A stretch of 64,000 nucleotides of DNA from Streptomyces sp. CB02366 (GCF_001905905.1 NZ_LIVT01000007.1:208710-272709); one strand, 5' to 3'; positions 43,609 to 52,539 are shown, counted from the first letter of the stretch. Numbers and translations are program-made. Notes: generated by a model from the letters alone, not told the origin.

Positions 43609-44282
43609 GGAAGCCGCCAGTCCACCGGCTGCGCCCCCTGGCGCGCCAGCAGTTCGTTGACGCGGCTGAAGGGCCGCGAGCCGAAGAAACCCCGGTCGGC
43701 GGACATCGGGGAGGGGTGCGCGGATTCGATCGCGGGGTAGTCGCCCAGCAGCGGACGCAGATTGCGGGCGTCACGCCCCCACAGGACCGACACCAGCGGC
43801 GTGCCCCGGGCCACCAGCGCCTTGATGGCCTGCTCGGTGACCTCTTCCCAGCCCTTGCCCCGGTGGGCGGCCGGCCGCCGGGGCGCGGTGGTCAGCGCCC
43901 TGTTGAGCAGCAGCACCCCCTGCCGGGTCCACGGGGTGAGGTCGCCGTTGGACGGCCGGGGCAGCCCCAGGTCCCCGTGCAGCTCCCGGAAGATGTTCTC
44001 CAGGCTGCCCGGCAGCGGCCGGACGTCGGGGGCCACCGCGAAGCTCAGCCCGATCGCATGCCCCGGGGTGGGGTACGGATCCTGGCCGACGACCAGCACT
44101 CTCACCTCCTCGAACGGCTGCTGGAACGCCCGCAGTACATGGGCCCCGGAGGGCAGGTACGTGCGTCCCGCGGCGATCTCCGCCCGGAGGAAGTCGCCCA
44201 TAGCGGCGACGCGTTCGGCGACGGGTTCGAGGGCCTCGGCCCACCCCGGCTCGATGATCTCTTTCAACGGTCGTGCTGCCAC
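43605..44282 (-). CDS. ung: Uracil-DNA glycosylase
   Basis: A 225-residue family 1 uracil-DNA glycosylase, which removes uracil from DNA for base-excision repair. The catalytic motif is GQDPYPTPGHAIGLSF and the DNA-intercalation loop is HPSPMSADRGFFGSRPFS. I chose GTG 44282: a -10 TAGAGT (44295-44290) lies seven bases before it and TTGATC (44320-44315) 19 bases further up, which fits a leaderless mRNA starting at that codon. GTG 44291 would overlap the -10. No ribosome site is visible. Confidence 0.93.
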   Translation of the reverse strand: MAARPLKEIIEPGWAEALEPVAERVAAMGDFLRAEIAAGRTYLPSGAHVLRAFQQPFEEVRVLVVGQDPYPTPGHAIGLSFAVAPDVRPLPGSLENIFRELHGDLGLPRPSNGDLTPWTRQGVLLLNRALTTAPRRPAAHRGKGWEEVTEQAIKALVARGTPLVSVLWGRDARNLRPLLGDYPAIESAHPSPMSADRGFFGSRPFSRVNELLARQGAQPVDWRLP

Positions 44283-44361
44283 GGCCCGCACTCTACTGCT
44301 GGTACGGCCACGGCGATCAACCGCGGTCGGCGCTCGGCCGACCGCCGGTCGCCGACTACCG

Positions 44362-45447
44362 TCAGCCGAGTGCCACCGCCCGTACGCACAGGACGTCCGG
44401 CAGATGCGAGGCGAGCTGCCGCCAGCTGTCCCCGTCGTCCGCGCTGGCGTACAACTCGCCGTTGCGGTTGCCGAAGTAGACCCCGGCGGGATCCGCGTCG
44501 TCGGTGCACAGCGCGTCCCGCAGCACCGTGCCGTAATGGTCCCCGTCCGGCAGGCCCCGGGAGAGCGGCTCCCAGGTGTCTCCCGCGTCGGTCGTACGGA
44601 ACACCCGGCAGCGGTGTTCGGCGGGAACCCGGTCGGCGTCGGCGTTGATCGGGAAGACGTACGCCGTACCGCCGCGGTGGGGGTGCGCGACGGCGGCGAA
44701 CCCGAAGTCGGAGGGCAGGCCCGCCCCGATGCCGCTCCAGTGGTCGCCGGAGTCGTCGCTGCGGAACACGCCCCAGTGGTTCTGGAGGTAGAGCCTGTCC
44801 GGGTCGGCCGCGTCCCGAGTGACCTTGTGGACGCACTGGCCGAACTCCGGGTCGGGATCGGGCAGGAAGACCGCCGAGACGCCCTTGTTCGACGGGGTCC
44901 AGCTCGCCCCGCCGTCCTTGGTCCGGAACACGCCCGCCGTGGACACCGCGACGGTGACGGCCCGGGGATCGCGGGGGTCGGTCAGCACGGTGTGCAGCCC
45001 CTCGCCGCCTCCGCCCGGCACCCACCGCGAGCGGGTCGGGTGCTCCCAGAGCGGCCGGACCAGCTCGAACGACTCGCCCCGGTCCTCGGACCGGAACAGC
45101 GCGGCGGGCTCCGTGCCCGCGTAGACCACGCCCGGCGCTTCCGGTCCCGCCGGATGCAGCTGCCACACGCGCTCCAGCGAAGCCCCCGTGGACTTCGGGA
45201 ACTTCACCGCCGGCTGACGCGGCTCGGCCCAGGTCTCGCCGAGGTCGTCGGAGCGGAAGACGGAAGGGCCCCAGTGCGCGCTGTCCCCGCCGACCAGGAT
45301 TCGCGGGGTGTCCCCGCGGGTGTCCACGGCCACCGAGTAGATCGCCTGCGCGTTGAAGTGCGGGCCGGTGATCTCCCACCTCCCGCCGCGCCTGCGGCCG
45401 ATGAAGAGCCCTTTGCGGGTACCCGCCGTGAGCAGTACGTCAGTCAT
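44362..45447 (-). CDS. BNR/sialidase-like repeat beta-propeller protein
   Basis: A 361-residue protein built of BNR/Asp-box repeats: VFRSDDLGETWAEP, LFRSEDRGESFELV, VFRTKDGGASWTPS, VFRSDDSGDHWSGI, VFRTTDAGDTWEPL and LYASADDGDSWRQL. It has no signal peptide, unlike secreted sialidases, and the sialidase catalytic residues are not evident. It belongs to the cytoplasmic exo-alpha-sialidase-like/VPS10-like group of unknown function. GGGAGG precedes ATG 45447. Paired direct repeats lie upstream. Confidence 0.8.
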   Translation of the reverse strand: MTDVLLTAGTRKGLFIGRRRGGRWEITGPHFNAQAIYSVAVDTRGDTPRILVGGDSAHWGPSVFRSDDLGETWAEPRQPAVKFPKSTGASLERVWQLHPAGPEAPGVVYAGTEPAALFRSEDRGESFELVRPLWEHPTRSRWVPGGGGEGLHTVLTDPRDPRAVTVAVSTAGVFRTKDGGASWTPSNKGVSAVFLPDPDPEFGQCVHKVTRDAADPDRLYLQNHWGVFRSDDSGDHWSGIGAGLPSDFGFAAVAHPHRGGTAYVFPINADADRVPAEHRCRVFRTTDAGDTWEPLSRGLPDGDHYGTVLRDALCTDDADPAGVYFGNRNGELYASADDGDSWRQLASHLPDVLCVRAVALG

Positions 45448-45809
45448 GGTCCAGGACCTCCCGGTAACGCCGTTGTGCCGGAACACCGACAGTCTGCACT
45501 CCGCCACTGACAGTGGTCCCCGCACACGCCCGGGGCCCCGGCCGGCGGACGCCGGGGAGACCGCGCCGGAGCGGGCGGCGCGGGCCCGGCGCGGCGGCGC
45601 CCCGGACGGGATCCCCGCCCTGCCCGACGCCGTGGAGGGCGAGGAGCCCCGGCCGGCCGCCGGCTGGACGGCCGCCGGACCTTGATCCCGCTGTACCGCG
45701 TCCGTCTCCCCCCCCCCGGCGGGCCCGTCCACCGCCCGGGCCGGCCGGTACTGACATGCTGGCGGAGGCCGGACGGAGGCCGGGGACACGAGGAGACGAG
45801 GAGACCACG
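45448..45809. other. 362-base divergent intergenic region with paired direct repeats
   Basis: No gene is seen. On the minus strand ACTGTCAGTG and ACTGTCGGTG (+ strand 45506-45515 and 45484-45493) repeat with a 22-bp period, two helical turns. The first copy sits in the odd palindrome CCACTGACAGTGG (45504-45516). This could be the operator of the BNR-repeat gene. Confidence 0.45.
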
Positions 45810-46322
45810 GTGGACAGCGGGATCACGGGGGCCGACGGCCGCCCGGCGGTGGTCACGGTCACGGCGGGGGAAGGGGGCCCGGCCGCGGCCGCCCCGGGGG
45901 AACCCGCGGGGACCGCGGCGGCCGTGGGCGTGTCCGGCCCGGCCCCCGCCGCGTCGGGGGAGCCCGGTACGTCCGCCGGCACCGGGCCGGCCCCCCGCGT
46001 CGGCATCCGGTTCTCGGCCCCCGCCGGTGAGGCGGTCTGGTCCTGCACCCCCGGGGCGGCCCGGGAGCTGGCCGCCGTACTCCTGCGGGCTGCCGAGGAG
46101 ACCGAGAACGCCCCCGGGGAGGACCCGGTGACGGTCGAGGCGGCCGGACTGCGGCGCGGCGACGTGCGCGACGGGGACCGGGCCATGACGGTGGAGAGCG
46201 CCCGCCTCGACGGCTCCACGGTCCATGTCACGTGGCGGTCGGGGGCGGGGCGCAGCTGGACCCAGGCGTACGCCGCCGATACCGCCGTCACCCTCAAGCG
46301 GCGGGGCCCCGAGGGGCGTTGA
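45810..46322 (+). CDS. Uncharacterised small protein
   Basis: A 170-residue protein I do not recognise. The first 70 residues are Gly/Ala/Pro-rich and probably disordered. The C-terminal part (about residues 70-170) looks folded (VGIRFSAPAGEAVWSCTPGAARELAAVLLRAAEE, then a strand-rich end with HVTWRSGAGRSWTQAYAA). The GTG start is supported by GAGGAG ten bases upstream; ATG 45755 is in frame but has no ribosome site. A strong hairpin follows. Coding status rests on the ribosome site and codon bias. Confidence 0.6.
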   Translation: MDSGITGADGRPAVVTVTAGEGGPAAAAPGEPAGTAAAVGVSGPAPAASGEPGTSAGTGPAPRVGIRFSAPAGEAVWSCTPGAARELAAVLLRAAEETENAPGEDPVTVEAAGLRRGDVRDGDRAMTVESARLDGSTVHVTWRSGAGRSWTQAYAADTAVTLKRRGPEGR

Positions 46323-46335
46323 GGCGGGTGGCGCT

Positions 46336-46363
46336 CCCGTCCGCGGCGGGAGCCGCGGACGGG
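46336..46363 (+). terminator. Hairpin terminator
   Basis: A perfect 12-bp stem (46336-46347 with 46352-46363, loop GGGA) lies 14 bases past the stop of the small uncharacterised gene. Confidence 0.7.
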
Positions 46364-46405
46364 CGAGGCCGCGAGGGGCGCGCGGCGTCGGTAGGGTGAG
46401 CCCTG

Positions 46406-47137
46406 ATGTTCACCAAACAGGGCCCCACCGTGCGCGAACTGGCCGTCCAGGCGCTCTCCTCGACGGAGCGCGGGTACGACCTCCTCGCCCCGAAGTTCGA
46501 CCGGACGCCCTACCGGACCCCCGACCGGGTGCTCGACGCCGTGGCCCGGGCCGTGCGCGGGCTCGGCCCCTTCGACACCGGCCTCGACGTCTGCTGCGGC
46601 ACGGGCGCGGGGGTGGGCGTACTCCGGGAGCTGTGCCGGGAGCGGGTGACCGGGGTCGACTTCAGCGCGGGCATGCTCGCCGAGGCCCGGGCCGCCTTCC
46701 CGCCCGGGGACACGGGACCGGCGGTGCACTGGGTACGGGCCGACGCCCGCTCGCTGCCCTTCGCCCCCGCCTTCGATCTCGCCCTGAGCTTCGGCGCGTT
46801 CGGTCACTTCCTGCCCTCCGAACGCCTCGGCCTCTTCGCCGGGGTCCACGGATCGCTGCGGGCGGGCGGGCAGTTCGTCTTCCCGATCGGCGCGCCGCCC
46901 CCGGTGGGATCGCGCGCGTACTGGACGCTGCTCGGCTTCGACGCGGCCATGCGGGTGCGCAACGCCCTGTGGCGTCCGCCGTTCGTCATGTACTACCGCA
47001 CGTTCCGGCTCGGCGACGTGCTGGAGGACCTGTCCCGGGCCGGATTCACCGTGCGGCTGCAACCGCTGCCCGGCCTGGGCGCCCGCCCCGACGGCAGCCC
47101 CCGCGCCCGGCTGGTGGTGGCGGTCCGGGAGCACTGA
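46406..47137 (+). CDS. Class I SAM-dependent methyltransferase
   Basis: A 243-residue methyltransferase. Motif I is GLDVCCGTGAGVGVL (about residues 59-73), followed by VTGVDFSAGMLAEARAAF and motif II/III segments (WVRADARSLPFAPAFDLALSFGAFGHF). The substrate is unknown. The ATG has a modest GGTGAG ribosome site. It is monocistronic and convergent with the FprA-like gene. Confidence 0.87.
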   Translation: MFTKQGPTVRELAVQALSSTERGYDLLAPKFDRTPYRTPDRVLDAVARAVRGLGPFDTGLDVCCGTGAGVGVLRELCRERVTGVDFSAGMLAEARAAFPPGDTGPAVHWVRADARSLPFAPAFDLALSFGAFGHFLPSERLGLFAGVHGSLRAGGQFVFPIGAPPPVGSRAYWTLLGFDAAMRVRNALWRPPFVMYYRTFRLGDVLEDLSRAGFTVRLQPLPGLGARPDGSPRARLVVAVREH

Positions 47138-47349
47138 GGGGAGCCGCCTCACGGAGCGTCCCGGCCGCCCCCGCCGGCCGGCCGGAGCTCGCGAGCTCCC
47201 GCCCGCTGGACCGGAGCCCGCAAGCGCCCGCCGGCGGGCCGGCGCCTCTGCCCCGGGCCGACCCGCCGCGCGGCCCACCGGCCGGCCCCGCACCCGCCCC
47301 GCCGCCCGGAGGCCCCGGGCGGGCTCGCGGCCGGGCTCCGTACCCCCGC
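47138..47349. terminator. Convergent intergenic region with strong palindromes
   Basis: The 16-bp perfect palindrome GGAGCTCGCGAGCTCC (47184-47199) and following GC-rich self-complementary sequence (CGCCCGCCGGCGGGC region) probably terminate both the methyltransferase and the FprA-like gene. No gene is seen. Confidence 0.55.
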
Positions 47350-48753
47350 TCAGCGGTCCTCGTCGCGGGCCGCGGCCAGCAGGCCGGACCAGTCGGGGAT
47401 CTTCACCGGGCCGCGCCCCAGCGAACGCCCCAGCTCCGCCTCCGCGCGCTCGATCGACAGCCAGCCGCTCCACTCCACCGGCCGCAGCCCCCACCTCCGC
47501 AGCACCGCCAGCGGATCGTCCGCCGCCGTCCGCCGGGCCAGCGCGGGGGCGTCCGCCAGGAGCGAGGCCACCGTCTCCTTGGCGCAGGAGCGGTTCGAGC
47601 CGATCACGCCGGTCGGCCCCCGCTTGATCCACCCCGCCACGTACTCGCCCGGCGAAGGCGACCCGCCCCGCAGCACCCGGCCCGCCGCGTGCGGCACCGT
47701 CCCGCGCACCGGGTCGAAGGGCAGCCCCGGCAGCTCCACCCCGCGGTAGCCGACCGCCCGCAGGACCAGTCGCGCCTCGATGTCCTCGTACGCCCCGGTG
47801 TCCAGGACCCCGCCCGCGCCGTCCGGGGCCGTCCTGGCGAACCGCACCCCGGCGACCCGCCCGCCGCGCTCCAGCAGCTCCACCGGTCGCAGGAAGAACC
47901 GCAGCCGGATGCGGCGCGCGGCCCCGGCCCCGCAGGACGCCCCGCCCACCGGGCCGCCGTCCGCCGACCAGCCGCGCAGGACCTCCAGGTTCCGGCGCAC
48001 CACGGCGGGCAGCACGGGCGCACCCGACGCCTCCTCCGGCGCCGTGTACGCCGGGTCGAGGGCGAGCTCCGCCGGGTCGACGAGGACCCGGGCCCCGGGC
48101 AGCGCACCCAGCTCCCGCAGCTCCTTGGTGGTGAACCGGGCCTGGGACGGGCCGCGGCGGCCCACGATGTGCACATCGCGCACCCGGCTGCGCTCCAGGG
48201 CGCCGAGCGCGGCAGGCGGCACGTCGGTGCGGCGCAGTTCGTCCGCGCCGCGGGCCAGGATCCGGGCCACGTCGACCGCCACGTTCCCCACGCCGATCAC
48301 GACGGCCGAGCGCGCCTCCAGGGCGTCCCGGGCGAACGGGTCGGCGCCGACGTCCGGGTGGGCGCTGTACCAGGAGACGAAACGGGTGGCGGAGTAGCTG
48401 CCCGGCAGGCCCTCGCCCGGCACCGCCAGCGCGCGGTCCGCCGACGCCCCGACGCAGTAGACGACCGCGTGGTACAGCTCGGCCAATCGGGCGGGGGAGA
48501 CCCCGTCCGGGCCGCCGACGCCGACGTTGCCCACGAAGGCGACCCGGTCGTCCTCCAGCACCGCCCGCAGACTGTTCTGCAGCGACTTGATCTTCTCGTG
48601 GTCGGGTGCGACCCCGTACCGCACGAGTCCGTACGGGGTGGGCAGCCGGTCCAGGACGTGCACCCGCACATCGGGCACGAGGGACTGCCGGAGGAGGGCC
48701 TGAGCGGTGTAGACCCCGCTGGGACCGGAACCGACGACGGCGACGGAGAGCAC
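47350..48753 (-). CDS. FprA-like NADPH-ferredoxin (adrenodoxin-type) reductase
   Basis: A 467-residue FAD/NADPH oxidoreductase. The FAD motif is VAVVGSGPSGVYTAQALL at the N-terminus. PTPYGLVRYGVAPDHEKIK, the NADPH motif VIGVGNVAVDVARILAR and the C-terminal GWIKRGPTGVIGSNRSCAKETV identify the adrenodoxin-reductase family. It would pass electrons from NADPH to a ferredoxin, for example for P450s. GTG 48753 is chosen because GAAGGGG lies eight bases upstream and it begins at the FAD strand; an ATG 42 bases earlier adds a non-conserved tail. Confidence 0.88.
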   Translation of the reverse strand: MLSVAVVGSGPSGVYTAQALLRQSLVPDVRVHVLDRLPTPYGLVRYGVAPDHEKIKSLQNSLRAVLEDDRVAFVGNVGVGGPDGVSPARLAELYHAVVYCVGASADRALAVPGEGLPGSYSATRFVSWYSAHPDVGADPFARDALEARSAVVIGVGNVAVDVARILARGADELRRTDVPPAALGALERSRVRDVHIVGRRGPSQARFTTKELRELGALPGARVLVDPAELALDPAYTAPEEASGAPVLPAVVRRNLEVLRGWSADGGPVGGASCGAGAARRIRLRFFLRPVELLERGGRVAGVRFARTAPDGAGGVLDTGAYEDIEARLVLRAVGYRGVELPGLPFDPVRGTVPHAAGRVLRGGSPSPGEYVAGWIKRGPTGVIGSNRSCAKETVASLLADAPALARRTAADDPLAVLRRWGLRPVEWSGWLSIERAEAELGRSLGRGPVKIPDWSGLLAAARDEDR

Positions 48754-48907
48754 GGCGCACCCCTTCCCGGATTTCCCGGAGGTTGCTTCCAGCATCGCAC
48801 CGCCGGGCGGATCCGCACCGTTGCGCGGGCCGTCCGGGTGCTCGGCGGCGGCTGGAAGCAGAACCCGGGGGAGCGGGAAGGCCGAAGCGCACCGGAGGCC
48901 GGGCGGC

Positions 48908-49576
48908 TCAGTCCATCAGCCCGCGCATCCGGTCGATCTCCACGGTCTGCTGGGCCACCACGTCGGTCGCCATCTCCTCGACGAAGACGTCGTTCCCCTC
49001 GGTGAGCGCCTCCGTGGCCATGGTGATCGCCCCCTGGTGGTGAGTGGTCATCAACTCCAGGAAGAGCCGGTCGAACGCCTTGCCCTCGGCGGCCCGCAAC
49101 TTCTTCAGCTGGGCCTCGGTCGCCATGCCCGGCATCCCGGCGTGGTCGTGGCCCGGCTCGCGCTTCTCGCCGCCGTTCTTCTCCAGCCAGCCTTCCATCG
49201 CGCCGATCTCCGGCTTCTGGCCCGCCGATATGCGGTCCGCGAGCCGCTTGACGGCGTCGGAGGAGGCGCGGTCCGGGACGAGTTCGGTCATCACCAGCGC
49301 CTGTGCGTGGTGCTGGATCATCATCCGCGCGTAGCGGAAGTCCGCGGAGTTGGCGGTGTCCCCGCCGGCCTCCTCGGCGGCTTCCTCGGCGGAGAGCGTC
49401 CGCGCCGGTTCGCCCGGTCTGCCGGGCGCCACCACGCCCGGGCCGGCGTCCTTCGCCTTGCCCGACGCCCCGTCACCGCTGTCCGCGTCACAGGCGCCCA
49501 GGGCGAGGACGGCGGCAACGGCCGCCGCCGCCAGAGCGGTTGAGCGTGAAGCTGCGGACCGGCGATGGATCAACAC
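48908..49576 (-). CDS. DUF305 lipoprotein
   Basis: A 222-residue exported protein. A lipoprotein signal (LAAAAVAAVLALGACD) precedes an acidic linker and the DUF305 domain, with its two His pairs in MMIQHHAQALVM and MTTHHQGAITMA, plus a HDHAGMPGM segment. These look like a metal (possibly copper) binding ferritin-like helical bundle; function is not established. The GTG start has AGGAGG upstream. It is divergent from the LVIVD-repeat secreted protein, a pairing that suggests a joint envelope role. Confidence 0.88.
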   Translation of the reverse strand: MLIHRRSAASRSTALAAAAVAAVLALGACDADSGDGASGKAKDAGPGVVAPGRPGEPARTLSAEEAAEEAGGDTANSADFRYARMMIQHHAQALVMTELVPDRASSDAVKRLADRISAGQKPEIGAMEGWLEKNGGEKREPGHDHAGMPGMATEAQLKKLRAAEGKAFDRLFLELMTTHHQGAITMATEALTEGNDVFVEEMATDVVAQQTVEIDRMRGLMD

Positions 49577-49673
49577 GGCGACCTCCTGTGCCACAGGTTT
49601 TGTTGCAGACCGTCCTAGCACGCTTCCCCTGGCCGAAGATCAAAAATTTTTATTACGTCTGTGTTGCCATCTG

Positions 49674-49701
49674 TTGATGTGTACATGGGAGGGACGATAC
49701 T
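49674..49701 (+). promoter_or_regulatory. Putative promoter of the LVIVD-repeat gene
   Basis: TTGATG (49674-49679), 16 bases, then GATACT (49696-49701). An unusually AT-rich stretch (about 49638-49660) lies just upstream, and a 7-bp hairpin (49718-49735) lies in the resulting leader. Confidence 0.5.
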
Positions 49702-49754
49702 GCCGGAGGTTCCTGAACCGTTCGATCCCGAACGGGGATACAAGGGAGGACGCA

Positions 49755-51248
49755 GTGACCTCGTTGCACACCACCCGCGTGCGGCGCAGACGTCTGGGCG
49801 CGGTGGCAGCCGCGGCCGGACTCCTCGCCACGCTGCTGACGGCCACCACAGCGGCCGCTACCCCCGACCCGGGCGACGCCCCGGCCGAACGGGGATCGGT
49901 CACCAAGAGCGAACAGGCGGAGGCCAGGGCCGCGATAGCCGGCGGCGACATCCCCGGCGTGGACGAGATCGTCCACAGCTCCAACATCAAGCACCTGACG
50001 AACGTGCCGAAGGGCGCCCTCCAGGGTCTCAACACGGACCTCGCCTTCCAGGGCAAGTACGCGTTCGTCGGCAACTACGACGGCTTCGTCATCTACGACA
50101 TCAGCAAGCCGAAGAAGCCCAGGACGGTCTCCCAGGTCCTCTGCCCCGGCTCGCAGAACGACATCTCCGTCTCCGGGAACCTGCTGTTCCTCTCCACGGA
50201 CTCCTCCCGCAGCGACGACTCCTGCTCCAGCACCTCCCAGCCCGCCACGGAGAAGTCCTCCTGGGAGGGCATGAAGATCTTCGACATCAGCGACAAGCGG
50301 CAGCCGAAGTACATCGCCGCCGTGGAGACCGCCTGCGGTTCCCACACGCACACGCTGGTGCCGGACGGCAAGAAGAACGTGTACGTGTACGTGTCCTCGT
50401 ACTCGCCCAACGACGCGTTCCCGGACTGCCGGCCCCCGCACGACGGGATCTCCATCATCAAGGTGCCGGTCAAGGCGCCGCAGAAGGCCCGGATCGTCAA
50501 CTTCCCCGTGCTCTTCCCGGACGGCGGCAACCCGGGAGCGCCCGAGAACCCGGGCGTCTCCAAGACGACCGGCTGCCACGACATCACGGTGCTGCCGTCC
50601 AAGGACCTGGCCGCCGGCGCCTGCATGGGCGACGGCCTGCTGTTCTCCATCGAGGACCCCGAGCACCCGAAGATCATCGACCGGGTCCAGGACAACGTGA
50701 ACTTCGCGTTCTGGCACTCGGCGACCTTCAACCAGGGGGCGAACAAGGTCGTCTTCACCGACGAGCTGGGCGGCGGCGGCGCGGCCACCTGCAACGAGGA
50801 GATCGGCCCCGAGCGCGGCGCCGACGGCATCTACGACATCGTCGGCAAGGGCGACAAGCGCAAGCTGGTCTTCCGCAGCTACTTCAAGATCGACCGGCAC
50901 CAGGCCGACGCCGAGGTGTGCGTGGCGCACAACGGCTCGATCATCCCGGTGAAGGGCCGCGACCTGATGGTCCAGGCGTGGTACCAGGGCGGCATCTCCG
51001 TATGGGACTTCACCGACTCGTCGAAGCCCGAGGAGATCGCCTTCTTCGAGCGCGGCCCGGTCACCCTCGACCGGGTCACCACGGCCGGCCCCTGGTCGGC
51101 GTACTACTACAACGGTCACATCTACTCCAGCGACATCGCCAAGGGCTTCGACGTGCTGAAGCTGGAGGACCGGCGCACCGACCCGGCGGAGCGGGTCGAG
51201 ATGGACGAGCTCAACGTGCAGACGCAGCCGGACTACTTCGACCGCTGA
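49755..51248 (+). CDS. Secreted LVIVD-repeat beta-propeller-like protein
   Basis: A 497-residue exported protein. An Arg-rich N-region (RVRRRRLGAVAAAAGLLATLLTATTAAATP) is a Sec or possibly Tat signal. The mature part contains LVIVD-type repeats (YAFVGNYDGFVIYDISKPKKPRTV; GMKIFDISDKRQPKYIAAVET; GISVWDFTDSSKPEEIAFFERG) with several Cys and His residues. The molecular role is unknown; a cell-surface beta-propeller is likely. GTG 49755 has GGGAGG upstream. Divergent to the DUF305 lipoprotein and followed by a strong terminator. Confidence 0.87.
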   Translation: MTSLHTTRVRRRRLGAVAAAAGLLATLLTATTAAATPDPGDAPAERGSVTKSEQAEARAAIAGGDIPGVDEIVHSSNIKHLTNVPKGALQGLNTDLAFQGKYAFVGNYDGFVIYDISKPKKPRTVSQVLCPGSQNDISVSGNLLFLSTDSSRSDDSCSSTSQPATEKSSWEGMKIFDISDKRQPKYIAAVETACGSHTHTLVPDGKKNVYVYVSSYSPNDAFPDCRPPHDGISIIKVPVKAPQKARIVNFPVLFPDGGNPGAPENPGVSKTTGCHDITVLPSKDLAAGACMGDGLLFSIEDPEHPKIIDRVQDNVNFAFWHSATFNQGANKVVFTDELGGGGAATCNEEIGPERGADGIYDIVGKGDKRKLVFRSYFKIDRHQADAEVCVAHNGSIIPVKGRDLMVQAWYQGGISVWDFTDSSKPEEIAFFERGPVTLDRVTTAGPWSAYYYNGHIYSSDIAKGFDVLKLEDRRTDPAERVEMDELNVQTQPDYFDR

Positions 51249-51292
51249 TCCGTCGGCGGGTCCCGCGTCCCACGCGTTCCGCGCAGCACTGC

Positions 51293-51338
51293 GGGGCCGG
51301 TGTCTCCAGGCGGTCAGCCGCCCGGAGACACCGGCCCC
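51293..51338 (+). terminator. Hairpin terminator
   Basis: A 21-bp stem with one mismatch (51293-51313 with 51318-51338, loop TCAG) lies 45 bases after the LVIVD stop codon. Confidence 0.8.
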
Positions 51339-51571
51339 GGTGCGTGCTCCGCCGGAAATTCATTGACCGGTGAGCCGGGTGGGGACATGCTGGACCCCTG
51401 CGACGGAGGGCTCCGCGACACCGCCCCCGACGCGGCCCACGGCCGTGTCCCACGGGACACGGCGAGGGCGCGCCCGGATCCGGCGACGCGGGGGATCGTC
51501 GGATCCGGCGCGAGGTCTCTCCCCGCCTTCCGGCCGGGGGCCTGCCGGATCCCGGCAGCGGGGTGCGCGGG
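51339..51571. other. Intergenic region with hairpin and direct repeats
   Basis: No gene is seen. CCGTGTCCC (51443-51451) and GGGACACGG (51454-51462) form a tight hairpin. CGGATCCGGCG is repeated at 51475-51485 and 51500-51510 (25-bp period). Confidence 0.5.
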
Positions 51572-51748
51572 TCAGGCGGCGGTGCGGGCGCTTCCGCCGG
51601 TGGCGGCGGCCCACTCCACCAGCAGCCGCTGGTACTCCGCCTCGTCCTGCGGCGTCAGGCAACCGCCCGAACGCTGCCACAGGTCGCGGATCTCCGCGTT
51701 GACCTCGGCTGCGGAACGGGCGGACACGGACGACGGCATCGGGGACAT
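51572..51748 (-). CDS. Small uncharacterised protein
   Basis: A 58-residue soluble helical protein I cannot assign. After a Ser/Pro-rich start it has AAEVNAEIRDLWQRSGGCLTPQDEAEYQRLLVEWAAA, a patterned two-helix segment with the regular spacing of a real protein. ATG 51748 follows a GGTGG ribosome site; GTG 51754 is possible. It lies 62 bases upstream of the HAD gene on the same strand and may be cotranscribed with it. Confidence 0.65.
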   Translation of the reverse strand: MSPMPSSVSARSAAEVNAEIRDLWQRSGGCLTPQDEAEYQRLLVEWAAATGGSARTAA

Positions 51749-51810
51749 GCCCACCAGGCTACGGCCAGGAGCGGCCCCCGACGCCCTTTTCGGGCGGGAT
51801 ATGCCTCACA

Positions 51811-52539
51811 TCACGGCCCGTCCCCGCCTCCTCCCGGCGGATTCCGGTCCGGGACCAGCCCCAGGGAACGCAGGCCGTCGGGGCGTCGGTGCGCCGGCAG
51901 ATGGTCCACGAACCGGACCTCGCAGCCCAGGGCCGCCGCACCACCGTCCGCACACCGGTCGTCACCGACCATCACCACCTCCGCCGGATCGCGGCCGATG
52001 AGCGAGCACGCGATGCGGAACAGACCCGCCGCGGGCTTCTGGAGGCCGTGCTCGAAGGACAGGACGTAGGCGTCGACCAGGGCGTCGAGCCCGTGGGCGC
52101 GGAAGACGGGCCGCAGGTCCCAGCCGATGTTGCTGACCACGCCCACCGCGATCCCCGCCCTCCGCAGCCCCTCCAGCACCTCCACCGCGTCCGGGTAGGG
52201 CCGCCATGCCTCTGGCCGCATATGGCGGGCGTAGAGCGCGTCGTACAGCCCCGGATCGGGCAGGGCGACGCTCCGGGCCAGAGCGGTGTACGCCTCTCGG
52301 TGCAGGGCGGCGCTCAGGTCCCGTCGCGCCATCGCGTCCGCCAGCCCCTCCGGCACCCGGACGGGAGCGGGGCCGCCCGGGAGGGCGCCGGCCTCAGTGA
52401 GCCCGGTCACGCACCGCTCGAACTCGTCCGGCGGAACGCTGAGGCCCTTCTCGCGCAGCACGGCCGCGAACCAGTCCCGGACCGGCTCGATACGGAACAG
52501 GGTTCCGGAGAAGTCGAACAGGACGCCTCTGATCACCAT
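51811..52539 (-). CDS. HAD-like hydrolase with altered motif I
   Basis: A 242-residue HAD-superfamily protein. Motif I is VLFDFSGTLFRIE: the nucleophile Asp is present, but the second Asp (general acid/base) is Ser. Motif II is GVVSNIGWDLRP, the lysine is in HGLQKPAAGLFRIACSLIG and motif IV is VMVGDDRCADGGAA. The Ser substitution makes ordinary phosphatase activity doubtful. A strong GGAGGAGG site precedes ATG 52539. Its first seven bases overlap the end of the PAP2 gene. Confidence 0.85.
   Translation of the reverse strand: MVIRGVLFDFSGTLFRIEPVRDWFAAVLREKGLSVPPDEFERCVTGLTEAGALPGGPAPVRVPEGLADAMARRDLSAALHREAYTALARSVALPDPGLYDALYARHMRPEAWRPYPDAVEVLEGLRRAGIAVGVVSNIGWDLRPVFRAHGLDALVDAYVLSFEHGLQKPAAGLFRIACSLIGRDPAEVVMVGDDRCADGGAAALGCEVRFVDHLPAHRRPDGLRSLGLVPDRNPPGGGGDGP

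Noticed and set aside
48782..48858. Ten-base inverted repeat TGCTTCCAGC ... GCTGGAAGCA flanking the FprA-like gene start
   Set aside because: The arms are about 58 bases apart with no further pairing; probably chance in GC-rich DNA.
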